Source: a virus
DNA length: 64,000 nucleotides
IMG/VR virus record: IMGVR_UViG_3300042465_004012
Span: 1 to 64,000 of that record
Reading direction: 5' to 3' (one strand)
A program made the position numbers and the translations under genes. Under the pieces are notes generated by a model. The model saw only the letters and a list, made by a program, of their open reading frames with translations, had not been told where the DNA came from and ran no database searches. Numbering within the stretch: the stretch's first letter is position 1; every line of letters begins with the position of its first letter. Positions 33,786 through 43,578 of the stretch are shown here, piece by piece.

Positions 33786-36293
33786 ATGAAATTTTATACA
33801 GCGTGTGCACTTAAAGGGAACAAAGTTCTTGTTCGTGGCTATCGTAATGGTACCCGTTTTACGGATACTGTGGCATTTAAACCATCGCTGTACGTTCGTA
33901 CCGACAAACCAACCAAGTATACCACTTTGACAGGTGTCAAGGTTGGTCGTATTGAGTTTGAGACATTATATGAATGTCGTAAATTTCTTGATCAATACCG
34001 AGAACTAGATGATTGCCCAATTTATGGAAACACTGATTTCATTACTCAATATATCATGGAGACTTATGCGTCTGAGGTGGAATACGATCTTTCCAAGATC
34101 AAAGTAGCCTACCTTGACCTTGAATGTGAGACAGAAGGTGGATTCCCTAACCTTGATGCCCCCAATGAGCGAATCAATTTGGTTACGATTCGTATTTCTG
34201 GCGTCAACTATGTTATCACCATGAAACCGGTTAAACTTCCGGATTGCAAAGTTATTTTGGTTGCATCTGAAAAAGAATTGATTAAAAAGATTTTTGACAT
34301 TCTTAAACACTGCGACCCAGACATTTTGACTGGGTGGAATATCAAACTCTTTGATATGCCATATATTATTGGTCGTGCAAAACTATTCTTTGATGAAAAA
34401 GAAATTCAAGGGTGGATGCCATTTGGTCTGATGAAAATGCGTATCACCAATATTGGTGGTAAAGACTATACATTATATGAATTTCCCGGATATACCATTC
34501 TGGATTACATGGATTTATATAAGAAGTTTTCTGGGACCAACCAGGAGAGTTACGCCCTAAATAATATAGCAAAGGTAGAACTAGATGAACAAAAACTGGA
34601 CTATACCGAGTATGGGTCTTTGCGTGAGTTTTATACGCAAAACTTTCAAAAGTTTGCTGAATACAATATCCAAGACGTGGTCTTGGTTGAGCGACTTGAG
34701 GATAAACTAAAGTTAATTGATCTCGCAGTTTCGATTGCCTATGAAGCCAAGATCACCTTTGATACAGTCTTCTTTGCTACGCGTATTTGGGAAACTATTT
34801 GTTGTGACTATCTTGCTAAACAAAACATTGTTCCACCATTAAAGACAAAGTACGCCAAGGACGAGCAGTTCATTGGTGCATATGTCAAGGATGTTATTCC
34901 CGGTCTGTATAAAAATGTTGTGAGTTTCGACGCAACATCTCTGTATCCATCTATTATCATTGGTTGGAACATTTCACCCGAGACATGTATTGTCAAGAAT
35001 TCATCATTGAATGCAGATGACTTTTTGCGTAGTAAGCGCAAAGAGATTCCTGGCATGATTCAAGATGCTATTGATCAGAATGCATGTTTGGCATGTAATG
35101 GTTCAGTTTTTTCAAATGGTGTCAAGGGATTCATTCCTACTTTGATTGAGATTACTTTCAATCAGCGACAGGAAGCCAAGAAGAAGATGATCAAGTTGGA
35201 AAAGGAATACGAAATCTCCAAAGATAAAAATCTTATTCCTCTGATTGCTGCTCTCAAGATTCGTCAGTCAGTGAAGAAGATTCTAGCAAACAGTTTGTAT
35301 GGCTGTCTTGGTAACCCTGCATTCACATACTCTTCTCCTGAACTTGCAACTGCAGTTACCGTTACCGGTCAGGTTATCATTCGATCTGCCGAAGAGCAGA
35401 TGAATGCTTATATCAACAAGGTTATGAAGAACAAGACCACAAAGGATTATGTAATTGCAGTTGATACTGATTCAGTGTACTTGAATCTCGAAGATATTAT
35501 TTCTAGAGTTTCTGAAGATAGTCCCATTAAGGATGTTACTTCCTTTATCGATAATATTTGTGAAAATAATATTCAAAAAGAATTGACTGGAAGTATGAGC
35601 ATACTTACAACCAAATTAAATTGCCTCGCTAATAAAATTGTGTTTAAACGAGAAGCAATCGCATCAGTTGGATTGTTTGTTGCCAAAAAGAAATATGCAT
35701 TGTTGTTGAATGACCTTGAGGGTGTTAGATTCAGTGAACCTAAGTTGAAGATCATGGGTCTAGAATCTGTTCGTAGTAGCACTCCTGGTATCGTTCGAGC
35801 CAAACTCAAAGAATGTATCATGATTATCATGACACAGAATGAAGAGAAGTTACGTAAGTATGTCAATACATTTTACGATGAATTTATCAAGTTACCTATT
35901 GAAGATATTGCTTCACCAAGAGGTGTTAAAGGTATTTCGAAGTACAGCAGTAATGATGATATATATAAGGGTGGTACACCAATAGCAACCAAAGCAGCAT
36001 TATTACACAATGCATATCTTAAAAAGTTGCATATCGACAAAACAATTCCTTCTATCAAAGAAAATGATAAGATCAAATTTGTTTTTGTTAAAGTTCCAAA
36101 CCCATATGGAAAAAATGGTAAAGATGGTGTGATGGGCTTTATCAATAAATGTCCTCCTGAATTTGAATTGAAAAAATATATTGATTTAGAGAAACAGTTT
36201 GAAAAAACATTTTATGAACCTCTCGACAATATTTTACAAGTTATTAAATGGTCGATCAGTAACAAAATTACACTTGAATCTTTTTTTGGATAA
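33786..36293 (+). CDS. gp43: DNA polymerase gp43, family B
   Basis: 835 residues (T4 gp43 is 898). Proofreading exonuclease: YLDLECETE (D111, E113), NIKLFDMPYIIGRA and the YNIQDVVLVERL motif. Polymerase: motif A SFDATSLYPSII (around 380), motif B KILANSLYGCLGNP (around 500), motif C VDTDSVYL (around 560, two catalytic Asp). The C-terminus (LESFFG) ends in the short hydrophobic peptide that binds the sliding clamp in T4-like polymerases. All key residues are present. It starts two bases after the previous stop without an obvious ribosome-binding site. Confidence 0.97.
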   Translation: MKFYTACALKGNKVLVRGYRNGTRFTDTVAFKPSLYVRTDKPTKYTTLTGVKVGRIEFETLYECRKFLDQYRELDDCPIYGNTDFITQYIMETYASEVEYDLSKIKVAYLDLECETEGGFPNLDAPNERINLVTIRISGVNYVITMKPVKLPDCKVILVASEKELIKKIFDILKHCDPDILTGWNIKLFDMPYIIGRAKLFFDEKEIQGWMPFGLMKMRITNIGGKDYTLYEFPGYTILDYMDLYKKFSGTNQESYALNNIAKVELDEQKLDYTEYGSLREFYTQNFQKFAEYNIQDVVLVERLEDKLKLIDLAVSIAYEAKITFDTVFFATRIWETICCDYLAKQNIVPPLKTKYAKDEQFIGAYVKDVIPGLYKNVVSFDATSLYPSIIIGWNISPETCIVKNSSLNADDFLRSKRKEIPGMIQDAIDQNACLACNGSVFSNGVKGFIPTLIEITFNQRQEAKKKMIKLEKEYEISKDKNLIPLIAALKIRQSVKKILANSLYGCLGNPAFTYSSPELATAVTVTGQVIIRSAEEQMNAYINKVMKNKTTKDYVIAVDTDSVYLNLEDIISRVSEDSPIKDVTSFIDNICENNIQKELTGSMSILTTKLNCLANKIVFKREAIASVGLFVAKKKYALLLNDLEGVRFSEPKLKIMGLESVRSSTPGIVRAKLKECIMIIMTQNEEKLRKYVNTFYDEFIKLPIEDIASPRGVKGISKYSSNDDIYKGGTPIATKAALLHNAYLKKLHIDKTIPSIKENDKIKFVFVKVPNPYGKNGKDGVMGFINKCPPEFELKKYIDLEKQFEKTFYEPLDNILQVIKWSISNKITLESFFG

Positions 36294-36317
36294 TACATCA
36301 GAACGGAATGTTAAGAA

Positions 36318-36620
36318 ATGGTAAAGACCTTTAAATCTAGATATGGGGATGAACGAATCCTTAGAAAACGTAAAGACGGAAACTATACTCTCGAAGGTCG
36401 CACCTTATTTTCTAGGAGTGGCAATGGTTTATTTGACTTTGAAGGTGGTCCATGCATTATGGTTGGTGATAGACTACTTGACATTGTCAATGACGTAGAT
36501 GACGTAATTATAGAATCAGTTACTATTGATGGCACTATAGTTGAAGAAAACTATATGCGTGTTATCATTACAACAAAACCTATTAAAAAAGGTAAGAATA
36601 AAAGTGACAAAAAAACCTAA
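36318..36620 (+). CDS. Small conserved protein, paralogue of 57522-57854
   Basis: 100 residues. The segment SRYGDERILRKRKDG...TLEGRTLFSR and FDFEGGPCIMVG aligns with SRYHVERIIR...LEGETLFTR and VDFEGGPYIEVG of the reverse-strand gene near 57.7 kb. No known domain; predicted mostly beta. It lies just after the polymerase and overlaps the next gene by 17 nt. The shared FEGGP core suggests a common ligand or partner. Confidence 0.6.
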   Translation: MVKTFKSRYGDERILRKRKDGNYTLEGRTLFSRSGNGLFDFEGGPCIMVGDRLLDIVNDVDDVIIESVTIDGTIVEENYMRVIITTKPIKKGKNKSDKKT

Positions 36621-36987
36621 AGTTACTATTACTAAAACTATTCCATGGCAATATGAATACAATATTTTAAAAGTGCCATATCAGGAATTTTTAGAATCTA
36701 TTGAAGAGATGCCATTTGCAATGTTATTATATGAACATAGGTCTCATTGTGAATACAGAGGTCACAAATTAAAAAATCATCCAAACTTTGGTGATGAAAA
36801 CAATAGGGATCTTTATAATAGAATTCATGCTATTGAAAATGCACTCAAAGCACATTATTACAGACTTGGTGATGCTATAGAGGCATCACAGTATTGGGAA
36901 AACGAAAACTACAAACACACAAACAAGAAGAAAGAAGAGAATGTCAAAGTATCTAACAAATCTACTAAGCAAACTAAACAATCCTGA
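36604..36987 (+). CDS. Hypothetical protein before uvsX
   Basis: 127 residues read from GTG 36604, which follows GGTAAG and overlaps the previous gene by 17 nt; an upstream in-frame ATG at 36541 lies deep in that gene. The middle (LYEHRSHCEYRGHKLKNHPN, NRDLYNRIHAIENALKAHYY) is helical and His-rich; the tail is Lys/Thr/Ser-rich. Not recognised. It overlaps the uvsX start by 47 nt. Confidence 0.5.
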   Translation: MTKKPKVTITKTIPWQYEYNILKVPYQEFLESIEEMPFAMLLYEHRSHCEYRGHKLKNHPNFGDENNRDLYNRIHAIENALKAHYYRLGDAIEASQYWENENYKHTNKKKEENVKVSNKSTKQTKQS

Positions 36988-37963
36988 TGCAGCCATCGTA
37001 GCCGATGGTATTGATGGTGCAGATGTTACAGGCTTCATTGATACAGGTTCTTATGTTCTGAATGCTTTGCTTTCAGGATCTATATATGGTGGACTACCCG
37101 CGAACAAGATATCTTGTCTTGCAGGAGATCCGGCTACTGGAAAGACTTTCTATGCAATTGGAATCGCTACGCAATTTCTCAAAGACCACAAAGATGGTGT
37201 GGTCATCTACTTTGACACGGAGCAAGCAATCACTTCAGACATGTTTGCACAACGGGGAATCGATTCCAAAAGAATTGCAGTTGTTCCTGTTGCAACAATC
37301 GAAGAGTTCAAGAACCAGGCTCTCAAGATCGTTAATGACGTACTTGAAACACCTGAAGAAGACCGCAAGCCAATCTTTATGGTTCTTGATTCTTTGGGAA
37401 TGTTATCGACAAACAAAGAAATGAATGATTCGGCTGAAGGTAAGGATGTGCGTGATATGACCAAGGCACAACTTACTAAGGCTACATTCCGTGTTCTTAC
37501 ACTGAAACTTGGTAAGGCAAAGATACCACTTCTTCTTACAAACCATACCTATCAAGTTATTGGTTCGTATGTTCCTACCAAGGATCTTGGTGGTGGTGTA
37601 GGTATTAAGTATGCTGCTAGTAACATTATAATGTTATCGAAGAGCAAGGACAAGACTGATGATGGTATCGTTGGTAACTTTATTAAGTGCACCAATTACA
37701 AGAATCGTTTTGTCAAAGAAAACATGCACGTTCAGACACGGCTTAACTATACTTCCGGGTTAAGTAGATACTATGGTTTGACAGACCTTGCCATCGAGTA
37801 TAATGTATTCAAGAAGGTATCTACAAGAGTAGAACTTCCAGATGGCACAAAAGCATTTGAGAAAAATATTGACGAAGATCCTGAAAAGTATTTTACAAAA
37901 GAAATTTTAGATAAACTAGACATTGAAATTCAAAAAGGGTTTAAGTATGGACAAGGCACTTAA
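36941..37963 (+). CDS. uvsX: RecA-like recombinase UvsX
   Basis: 340 residues (T4 UvsX is 391). Walker A GDPATGKTF around 62-70, Walker B IFMVLDSLG, and the loop region LLLTNHTYQVIG...KDLGGGVGIKYAASN typical of UvsX. It forms filaments on single-stranded DNA for strand exchange and recombination-dependent replication, downstream of gp46/47 resection. Start overlaps the upstream gene. No single-stranded-DNA-binding gp32 or UvsY is evident nearby. Confidence 0.95.
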   Translation: MSKYLTNLLSKLNNPDAAIVADGIDGADVTGFIDTGSYVLNALLSGSIYGGLPANKISCLAGDPATGKTFYAIGIATQFLKDHKDGVVIYFDTEQAITSDMFAQRGIDSKRIAVVPVATIEEFKNQALKIVNDVLETPEEDRKPIFMVLDSLGMLSTNKEMNDSAEGKDVRDMTKAQLTKATFRVLTLKLGKAKIPLLLTNHTYQVIGSYVPTKDLGGGVGIKYAASNIIMLSKSKDKTDDGIVGNFIKCTNYKNRFVKENMHVQTRLNYTSGLSRYYGLTDLAIEYNVFKKVSTRVELPDGTKAFEKNIDEDPEKYFTKEILDKLDIEIQKGFKYGQGT

Positions 37964-38312
37964 AGACACTTATATTATATTAGATGATGCATCTGAATAT
38001 ATGACATTAGATACTGTACCAATTAAAATTATAGTTGATCCGTATCTTGGTGTAGAATTTAGATTTCAAAAAATCAATATGAAAATGGAAGAAGAAAACT
38101 TAAATATTAATTTTAATGTTGAAATCTTAAAAAACCCAAATAATGTTGATGTTGAATTAAATAACCAAGAGTTCATTGACTTCTTGGGTAAAATCCTGTA
38201 TGATATGCTTGTATACCGAGACGATATTATAACGAAGACTCAGGCGGAACCTGAGCAAATTGATCTCGAAGATGATGTGCACAGTGACTCCTATGGAAAA
38301 AATTATTCTTAA
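37947..38312 (+). CDS. Hypothetical protein between uvsX and helicase
   Basis: 121 residues from ATG 37947; the start overlaps uvsX and the end overlaps the helicase start, so the three are translated as a block. Acidic, with strand-rich N-terminus (DTYIILDDASEYMTLDTVPI) and a helical middle (QEFIDFLGKILYDMLV). It could be a helicase accessory factor but no homology is recognised. Confidence 0.55.
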   Translation: MDKALKDTYIILDDASEYMTLDTVPIKIIVDPYLGVEFRFQKINMKMEEENLNINFNVEILKNPNNVDVELNNQEFIDFLGKILYDMLVYRDDIITKTQAEPEQIDLEDDVHSDSYGKNYS

Positions 38313-39696
38313 GAATCTTGCCAAGAACGAAGAATTTGCACGTAAAGTACTCCCCTTTATCAAGGAGGAGTATTTTGCTTCTAGAGCAGAAAGAGTCTTA
38401 TATGTAAACTTAGAAAGCTTTGTCACTAAGTACACTTCCCTTCCAACTAAAGATGCTTTGATTCTTATGATCGAAAAGCATAAAGGAATCAGTGAAGAAG
38501 AATACAAAGGTTCACTGCGTTTAATCACAGAAATTTTTGATAGCAATGATCGTGAAGACCAAGAGTGGTTACTTGACCATACAGAGAAATTCTGTAAGGA
38601 AAAGGCTATTCATCTTGCAATCATGAACTCTATCAATATTCTTGATGGCAAAGATAAAGAGTACACAGAATCTGCTATTCCAGAAATTCTTAGTAATGCC
38701 TTGGCTATTAGTTTTGACACACGAGTGGGTCACGATTTCATCGAAGATTCTGATATTCGTTATCAATTTTATAACAAGACTGAGAAGCGTATTCCGTTTG
38801 ACCTTGAGTATTTCAATACAATCACGGGTGGTGGTACTCCAACCAAAACTCTGAACATTGTGATGGCGGGTACAGGCTGTGGTAAGAGTCTTTTTCTATG
38901 TCATCATGCTGCATCCTGTTTGATGCAAAACTTGAATGTTCTGTATATTACACTTGAGATGGCGGAAGAACGTATTGCTGAACGTATTGATGCAAATCTT
39001 CTTGATACTCCCGTACAAGATCTTGCAACTATGCCAATCGCATCTTACAAGAAGAAGATGGAACAACTCAAGAAGCAATCAACAGGTAGACTTATTATTA
39101 AAGAATATCCTACCGGTGGAGCAAACTCAAATCACTTTAGAATTCTACTGCAGGAACTACGTACAAAGAAGAAGTTTAAGCCAGATATCATTTTTATTGA
39201 TTATTTGAATATCTGCTCTTCGTCTCGCATGAAGCAGGGTGGTAACACGAACAGTTACCATTACATCAAGGCTATCGCTGAAGAACTTCGTGGACTTGCG
39301 GTTGAGTTTGATCTTCCGATCTTTAGTGCTACTCAAGTAAATCGATCAGGGTTTTCTAGTACGGATGTTGGTCTCGAAGATACATCCGAATCGTTTGGAC
39401 TTCCTGCTACCGCAGATTTCTTTGTTGCGTTGATTCGTACCGATGAATTGGATGACTCAAAGCAACTAATGGTAAAGCAACTCAAGAATCGTTACAACAC
39501 GACAGCGATTAACAGAAAGTTTGTTATTGGTGTTGAGTTCAACAAGATGAAACTACATGACGTTGACGAAGGTACGCAGCCCGTAATGGTTAGTTCCAAT
39601 CAAAGCAGTAACAAGGATAAGCGTAACAACGAAGATTCTTATTACAAGAGTATCTCCGAGTCATCAAAGCAACTTAGTTCCGGATGGCAGATGTAA
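38293..39696 (+). CDS. gp41: Replicative DNA helicase gp41 (DnaB-like)
   Basis: 467 residues from ATG 38293 (T4 gp41 is 475). N-terminal helical domain, then RecA-like core: Walker A AGTGCGKSLF around 190, VLYITLEMAEERIAERID, Walker B IIFIDYLNICSS, and the SATQVNRSGF motif with the Arg finger region. It unwinds the replication fork as a hexamer and recruits gp61. It is followed by the primase with a 13-nt overlap. Confidence 0.95.
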   Translation: MEKIILKNLAKNEEFARKVLPFIKEEYFASRAERVLYVNLESFVTKYTSLPTKDALILMIEKHKGISEEEYKGSLRLITEIFDSNDREDQEWLLDHTEKFCKEKAIHLAIMNSINILDGKDKEYTESAIPEILSNALAISFDTRVGHDFIEDSDIRYQFYNKTEKRIPFDLEYFNTITGGGTPTKTLNIVMAGTGCGKSLFLCHHAASCLMQNLNVLYITLEMAEERIAERIDANLLDTPVQDLATMPIASYKKKMEQLKKQSTGRLIIKEYPTGGANSNHFRILLQELRTKKKFKPDIIFIDYLNICSSSRMKQGGNTNSYHYIKAIAEELRGLAVEFDLPIFSATQVNRSGFSSTDVGLEDTSESFGLPATADFFVALIRTDELDDSKQLMVKQLKNRYNTTAINRKFVIGVEFNKMKLHDVDEGTQPVMVSSNQSSNKDKRNNEDSYYKSISESSKQLSSGWQM

Positions 39697-40682
39697 TGCA
39701 GACTGTTGTTGATAAAAAATATATTAATATGGTTTCTCCTTCTCTTGAAAAATTCAAGTGGAAGAAAGATAACATGGCAGCGTGTCGGTGTTTTAAGTGT
39801 GGTGATTCACAGAAAAATAAAACAAAGACTCGTGGATATTTTTATGTCAACAAGGATCAGTATTATTATAAGTGTCATAACTGTGGATTCTGCTGTACTG
39901 TAAAGACAGTTCTAGAAAACTTGTCTCCACAGTTAGCAAAAGAATATTCATTAGAAACTTACAAAATGAATATTGGGCGTAATATGTTTATGGCAGCAGA
40001 TGTAGTCGTAAAAGAACGTATTGTTCCAGACTATATTGGAAAATGTATTACAGATCTTCCTAAAGATCATTACGCTAGAGAATACGTAATGAAGAGACAA
40101 ATCCCAGAAGACAAATTACACCTCTTGTATTTTACTGAAGATTTTTCTAAGATTGCAGAGAAGTTCTTTAAAACTTCATTCAGAGAACCAAGACTTGTGA
40201 TTCCTTTTTTTGATGAGAAAGATAAAGTTGTTGGTGTTCAGGGTCGTTCATTTGAAGTTAATGCAAAAATCCGATACATCACATACAAGAGTCCACATAT
40301 TGAGCGTTTATGGTATGGGCTGAACAATATCAATGCTTTAAAACCAGTTTACGTGGTGGAAGGTCCGATTGATTCATTATTTGTACCGAATGCCATTGCC
40401 ATGGTAGGATCTAGTTATCCAGACCCACTACCAACAAAAATTGAAAATAGTAAATTAATTTTTGTATTTGATAACGAGCCTAGAAATATTGTCTTACACC
40501 ACATGATGGAAAGGGCAATAAACGAGGGTCATAAAATTGTAATTTGGCCTTCTATACCTGAAAAAGATATTAATGAAATATGTCTTAAATATGGTGTAGA
40601 GAAGATGAAACAAATGCTAGATAGTAATACCTATTCGACAAATGCAGCCAGACTAAAATTTGGTGCATGGAAAAGATCTTAA
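39684..40682 (+). CDS. gp61: DNA primase gp61
   Basis: 332 residues (T4 gp61 is 342). N-terminal zinc finger CRCFKCGDS (C34-C39 region) paired with YYKCHNCGFCC, then the DnaG/TOPRIM core: VYVVEGPIDSLFVPNA with the catalytic Glu, and LIFVFDNEPRN. It makes RNA primers for lagging-strand synthesis on the gp41 hexamer. An alternative ATG at 39696 sharing a base with the helicase stop would remove four residues. Confidence 0.93.
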   Translation: MADVMQTVVDKKYINMVSPSLEKFKWKKDNMAACRCFKCGDSQKNKTKTRGYFYVNKDQYYYKCHNCGFCCTVKTVLENLSPQLAKEYSLETYKMNIGRNMFMAADVVVKERIVPDYIGKCITDLPKDHYAREYVMKRQIPEDKLHLLYFTEDFSKIAEKFFKTSFREPRLVIPFFDEKDKVVGVQGRSFEVNAKIRYITYKSPHIERLWYGLNNINALKPVYVVEGPIDSLFVPNAIAMVGSSYPDPLPTKIENSKLIFVFDNEPRNIVLHHMMERAINEGHKIVIWPSIPEKDINEICLKYGVEKMKQMLDSNTYSTNAARLKFGAWKRS

Positions 40683-40683
40683 T

Positions 40684-40887
40684 ATGATAAATGATAATTT
40701 AGACAATAATGATGGTATGGAAAAGAAAGTTTGCCAAGCTTTTTTACAATTTAATAATTATTTTAGTTTATATGTAAAAGAAGTAGACATAGATTTATGG
40801 AATAGAGCAGTAGAGTTTGCAAAGGACAGCGTTGATGTCCCCGGTGTATCTTTAAAATTTATTGATAACGATAATACAGACGAGTAA
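40684..40887 (+). CDS. Small acidic protein after primase
   Basis: 67 residues from ATG 40684, one base after the primase stop. Asp/Asn-rich ends surround a helical middle (EKKVCQAFLQFNNYFSLYVK). Not recognised. It is in the early replication block before thyX. Confidence 0.5.
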   Translation: MINDNLDNNDGMEKKVCQAFLQFNNYFSLYVKEVDIDLWNRAVEFAKDSVDVPGVSLKFIDNDNTDE

Positions 40888-40895
40888 TAAAAATT

Positions 40896-41615
40896 ATGAA
40901 ACAAAGAATAACTGTCCTCGATAAAGGACACGTAGATCTTATTGATGTGATGGGTTCCGATTTAACGGTTGCCAATGCAGCCCGAGTTTCTTTTAATAAA
41001 GAAAGTGAATGGGATACGGAACTTAATTGGCTTTCTAAAACAACAGATAATACCTTATCTGCAAAAGATAAAAAATTAATTTCTTATCTAGCCAAACATA
41101 AACATTGGACACCCTTTGCACATCCACAGATCACAGTAAGAATTAAGGCTCCTATTTTTATTCGCACTCAACTTTTTAAACACAAAGTTGGATTTGTAGA
41201 AAATGAAGTAAGCCGTAGATATGTAACTGATACTCCGGAATTTTATATTCCAAGATGGAGATCAGCACCAACCACTGGTGCAAAACAAGGCAGTACAGAT
41301 TTTATTTTAGATTCTGTAGTTGAAGATAAACTGAATACAGAGTATAATATGGTTCTCGAAGGAGCTTTGAAAACATATGAAAATCTTTTGGAACAGGGTG
41401 TCGCCCCAGAACAGGCGCGATCCGTCTTACCACAAGGCGCGTATACGGAGTGGTGGTGGACTGGATCACTTGCGGGTTTTGCTCGGGTCTACACACAACG
41501 AAGTGAGGCACACGCTCAATGGGAAGTACGTGAGTATGCCAATGCGATTGCCGCATCGATTTCTCCGTTCTTCCCTGTATCTTGGGAACATCTGACTAGT
41601 AAGGACAACACATGA
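40896..41615 (+). CDS. thyX: Flavin-dependent thymidylate synthase ThyX
   Basis: 239 residues. The ThyX signature is present as FKHKVGFVENEVSRRY near 94-109 (family form RHRxxSxNExSRRY; here Lys-His-Lys), and FAHPQITVRIKAPIFIRTQL upstream. QGAYTEWWWTGSLAGFARVY matches the C-terminal dUMP/FAD region. It methylates dUMP using methylene-tetrahydrofolate and NAD(P)H, using dUMP from the dUTPase here. Its stop overlaps the reductase start (ATGA). Confidence 0.95.
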   Translation: MKQRITVLDKGHVDLIDVMGSDLTVANAARVSFNKESEWDTELNWLSKTTDNTLSAKDKKLISYLAKHKHWTPFAHPQITVRIKAPIFIRTQLFKHKVGFVENEVSRRYVTDTPEFYIPRWRSAPTTGAKQGSTDFILDSVVEDKLNTEYNMVLEGALKTYENLLEQGVAPEQARSVLPQGAYTEWWWTGSLAGFARVYTQRSEAHAQWEVREYANAIAASISPFFPVSWEHLTSKDNT

Positions 41616-43498
41616 CAAATTTATCACCATTTCAAGAATTTATTTTTATATCTCGTTATTCACGTTGGATCAACTCAGAAAATCGTAGAGAGACATGGAC
41701 AGAATGCGTAGACCGTTGGTGGGATTATTTTACCACTAGAGTTCCATCGTTACTCGAACGTCCTGATGTACGTGAAGCAATTCTATCACTCGAAGTACTA
41801 CCTTCTATGCGTAGTCTCATGACTGCAGGTAAAGCACTAGATCATGATAACACATGTCTCTATAATTGCTCATACCTTCCTATTGATTCTATTGATTCAT
41901 TTGCAGAACTATTTGTTATTCTCATGAATGGTACAGGTACCGGGTATTCTGTTGAAAGACAATACACAGACAAACTCCCAACTGTTGCCAACAAGATTGT
42001 AAAGAATTTTGATAAGGTAATCGTTGTAGAAGATTCAAAGGAAGGTTGGGGAGATGCAATTAAAACATTGTTCAGCGATCTCTATGCTGGTAAGCATCCT
42101 AAGTGGGACTTGTCAAAAATTAGAGCATCTGGTGCACGACTTAAAACTTTTGGTGGTCGTGCTTCTGGTCCTGCTCCGTTAGACCATTTATTCAAATTTA
42201 TAGTAAAGGTCTTCTACAACGCACAGGGACGTAAACTTTCGGCTCTTGAGTGCCATGACACATGCTGTGCCATCGCTAATGCCGTAATCGTGGGTGGAGT
42301 CCGCAGATCCGCTATGATCTCTCTCAGTGACCTGGGAGACCGTGAAATTGCCATGTGCAAGAGTGGCGCATGGTGGGAGCAAGCCGGGTTTCGGTCTTAC
42401 GCCAATAACTCAGCCGTGTATCGCGGAAGACCCCCCATGGGACAGTTTCTTGAGGAGTGGACCTCTCTGTACAACTCCCACAGCGGAGAACGCGGTATGA
42501 TCAATCGTAGGGCACTTCAAGAGCAAGCAGCGAAGTCTGGGCGAGACCCGGATTGTGAATATGGTACCAATCCATGTGCAGAAATTATTTTGAAACCTTT
42601 TGAATTTTGCAATCTTTCAACGGTCGTAGTTCGTATCGATGATACTGCTGCAAGCCTAAAGAAGAAGATTGAAATTGCCACTATTATTGGAACTGTTCAG
42701 TCTACTTTTGTGAAATTTCCTTATCTTCGTCCTGATTGGAAGAAGAACTGCGAAGAGGAAAGATTGCTTGGTGTCTCCATGACAGGAATTTTTGATAATA
42801 AACTTACCAGCGGTCTTGACGGTAAGCCAAAATTAGTTCGACTTCTTGAGAATCTTCGTGACCATGCAACGGCTACAAATCTCAAATGGGCAGAGAAGTT
42901 GGGTATTAATCCTAGCAAGTCAATTACTTGCGTCAAGCCAGAAGGCACTACTTCTTGCTTGGTGGATTCAGCTTCGGGTTTACATCCACGCTATGCGGAT
43001 TATTATTTCCGCAGAATCCGATTGGACAAGAAAGATCCTTTGTATAACTTGATGAAGGATCAAGGAGTCCCGTGCGAGGATGATGTGATAAACCCAACTT
43101 CTACTGCCGTATTTACTTTTGCAATGAAGGCTCCTCGTGGTACTGTTACTACAGAAGATCTTCGTGCACTTGACCATCTTGATCTGTGGAAAACATATCA
43201 AGAACATTACTGTCATCACAAGCCTTCTGTTACCGTCAACTACAAGGACAGTGAATTCCTTGAAGTAGGCAATTGGTTGTGGGAGAACTTTGATATGGCA
43301 ACAGGTATTGCATTCTTACCGGGTGGTGACAATCATACATACGCTCAGGCACCGTTTGAGCAAATTGATTCTGCTACTTATGCAGCCCACCCAAAGGTCA
43401 AGGTTAACTTTAATGATCTCATGAAATATGAGATGGAAGACAACACAGAATCTGCTAAAGAATTTGCTTGCAGTGCAGGTGGCTGTCAGGTAGTATAA
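41612..43498 (+). CDS. nrdJ: Ribonucleotide reductase, B12-dependent class II monomeric
   Basis: 628 residues. The layout is the monomeric class II (RTPR) type: LPSMRSLMTAGKALDHDN followed by CLYNCSYLPI (first active-site Cys), HDTCCAIANAVIVGGVRRS, GTNPCAEIILKPFEFCN (radical Cys of NPCAEI near 322), and a C-terminal redox pair ACSAGGCQVV (C620, C625) that relays reducing power. It makes dNTPs from NTPs using adenosylcobalamin, so it works with or without oxygen but needs host or environmental cobalamin. About 100 residues shorter than the Lactobacillus enzyme. Coupled to thyX; a tRNA gene follows. Confidence 0.93.
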   Translation: MTNLSPFQEFIFISRYSRWINSENRRETWTECVDRWWDYFTTRVPSLLERPDVREAILSLEVLPSMRSLMTAGKALDHDNTCLYNCSYLPIDSIDSFAELFVILMNGTGTGYSVERQYTDKLPTVANKIVKNFDKVIVVEDSKEGWGDAIKTLFSDLYAGKHPKWDLSKIRASGARLKTFGGRASGPAPLDHLFKFIVKVFYNAQGRKLSALECHDTCCAIANAVIVGGVRRSAMISLSDLGDREIAMCKSGAWWEQAGFRSYANNSAVYRGRPPMGQFLEEWTSLYNSHSGERGMINRRALQEQAAKSGRDPDCEYGTNPCAEIILKPFEFCNLSTVVVRIDDTAASLKKKIEIATIIGTVQSTFVKFPYLRPDWKKNCEEERLLGVSMTGIFDNKLTSGLDGKPKLVRLLENLRDHATATNLKWAEKLGINPSKSITCVKPEGTTSCLVDSASGLHPRYADYYFRRIRLDKKDPLYNLMKDQGVPCEDDVINPTSTAVFTFAMKAPRGTVTTEDLRALDHLDLWKTYQEHYCHHKPSVTVNYKDSEFLEVGNWLWENFDMATGIAFLPGGDNHTYAQAPFEQIDSATYAAHPKVKVNFNDLMKYEMEDNTESAKEFACSAGGCQVV

Positions 43499-43503
43499 AT
43501 TGA

Positions 43504-43576
43504 TCTCCGATAGCTCAGTTGGTAGAGCGGCGAGCTGTTAACTCGCATGTCACTGGTTCAAATCCAGTTCGGAGAG
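43504..43576 (+). tRNA. tRNA-Asn (anticodon GTT)
   Basis: 73 nt. Acceptor stem TCTCCGA pairs with TCGGAGA (43569-43575) and G is the discriminator. D-arm AGCTC...GAGC, anticodon stem GCGAG/CTCGC with loop CTGTTAA (anticodon 43537-43539), T-arm ACTGGTTCAAATCCAGT. CCA is not encoded. It lies five bases after the reductase stop, and the next ATG is only three bases beyond its end. Confidence 0.97.
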
Positions 43577-43578
43577 TT

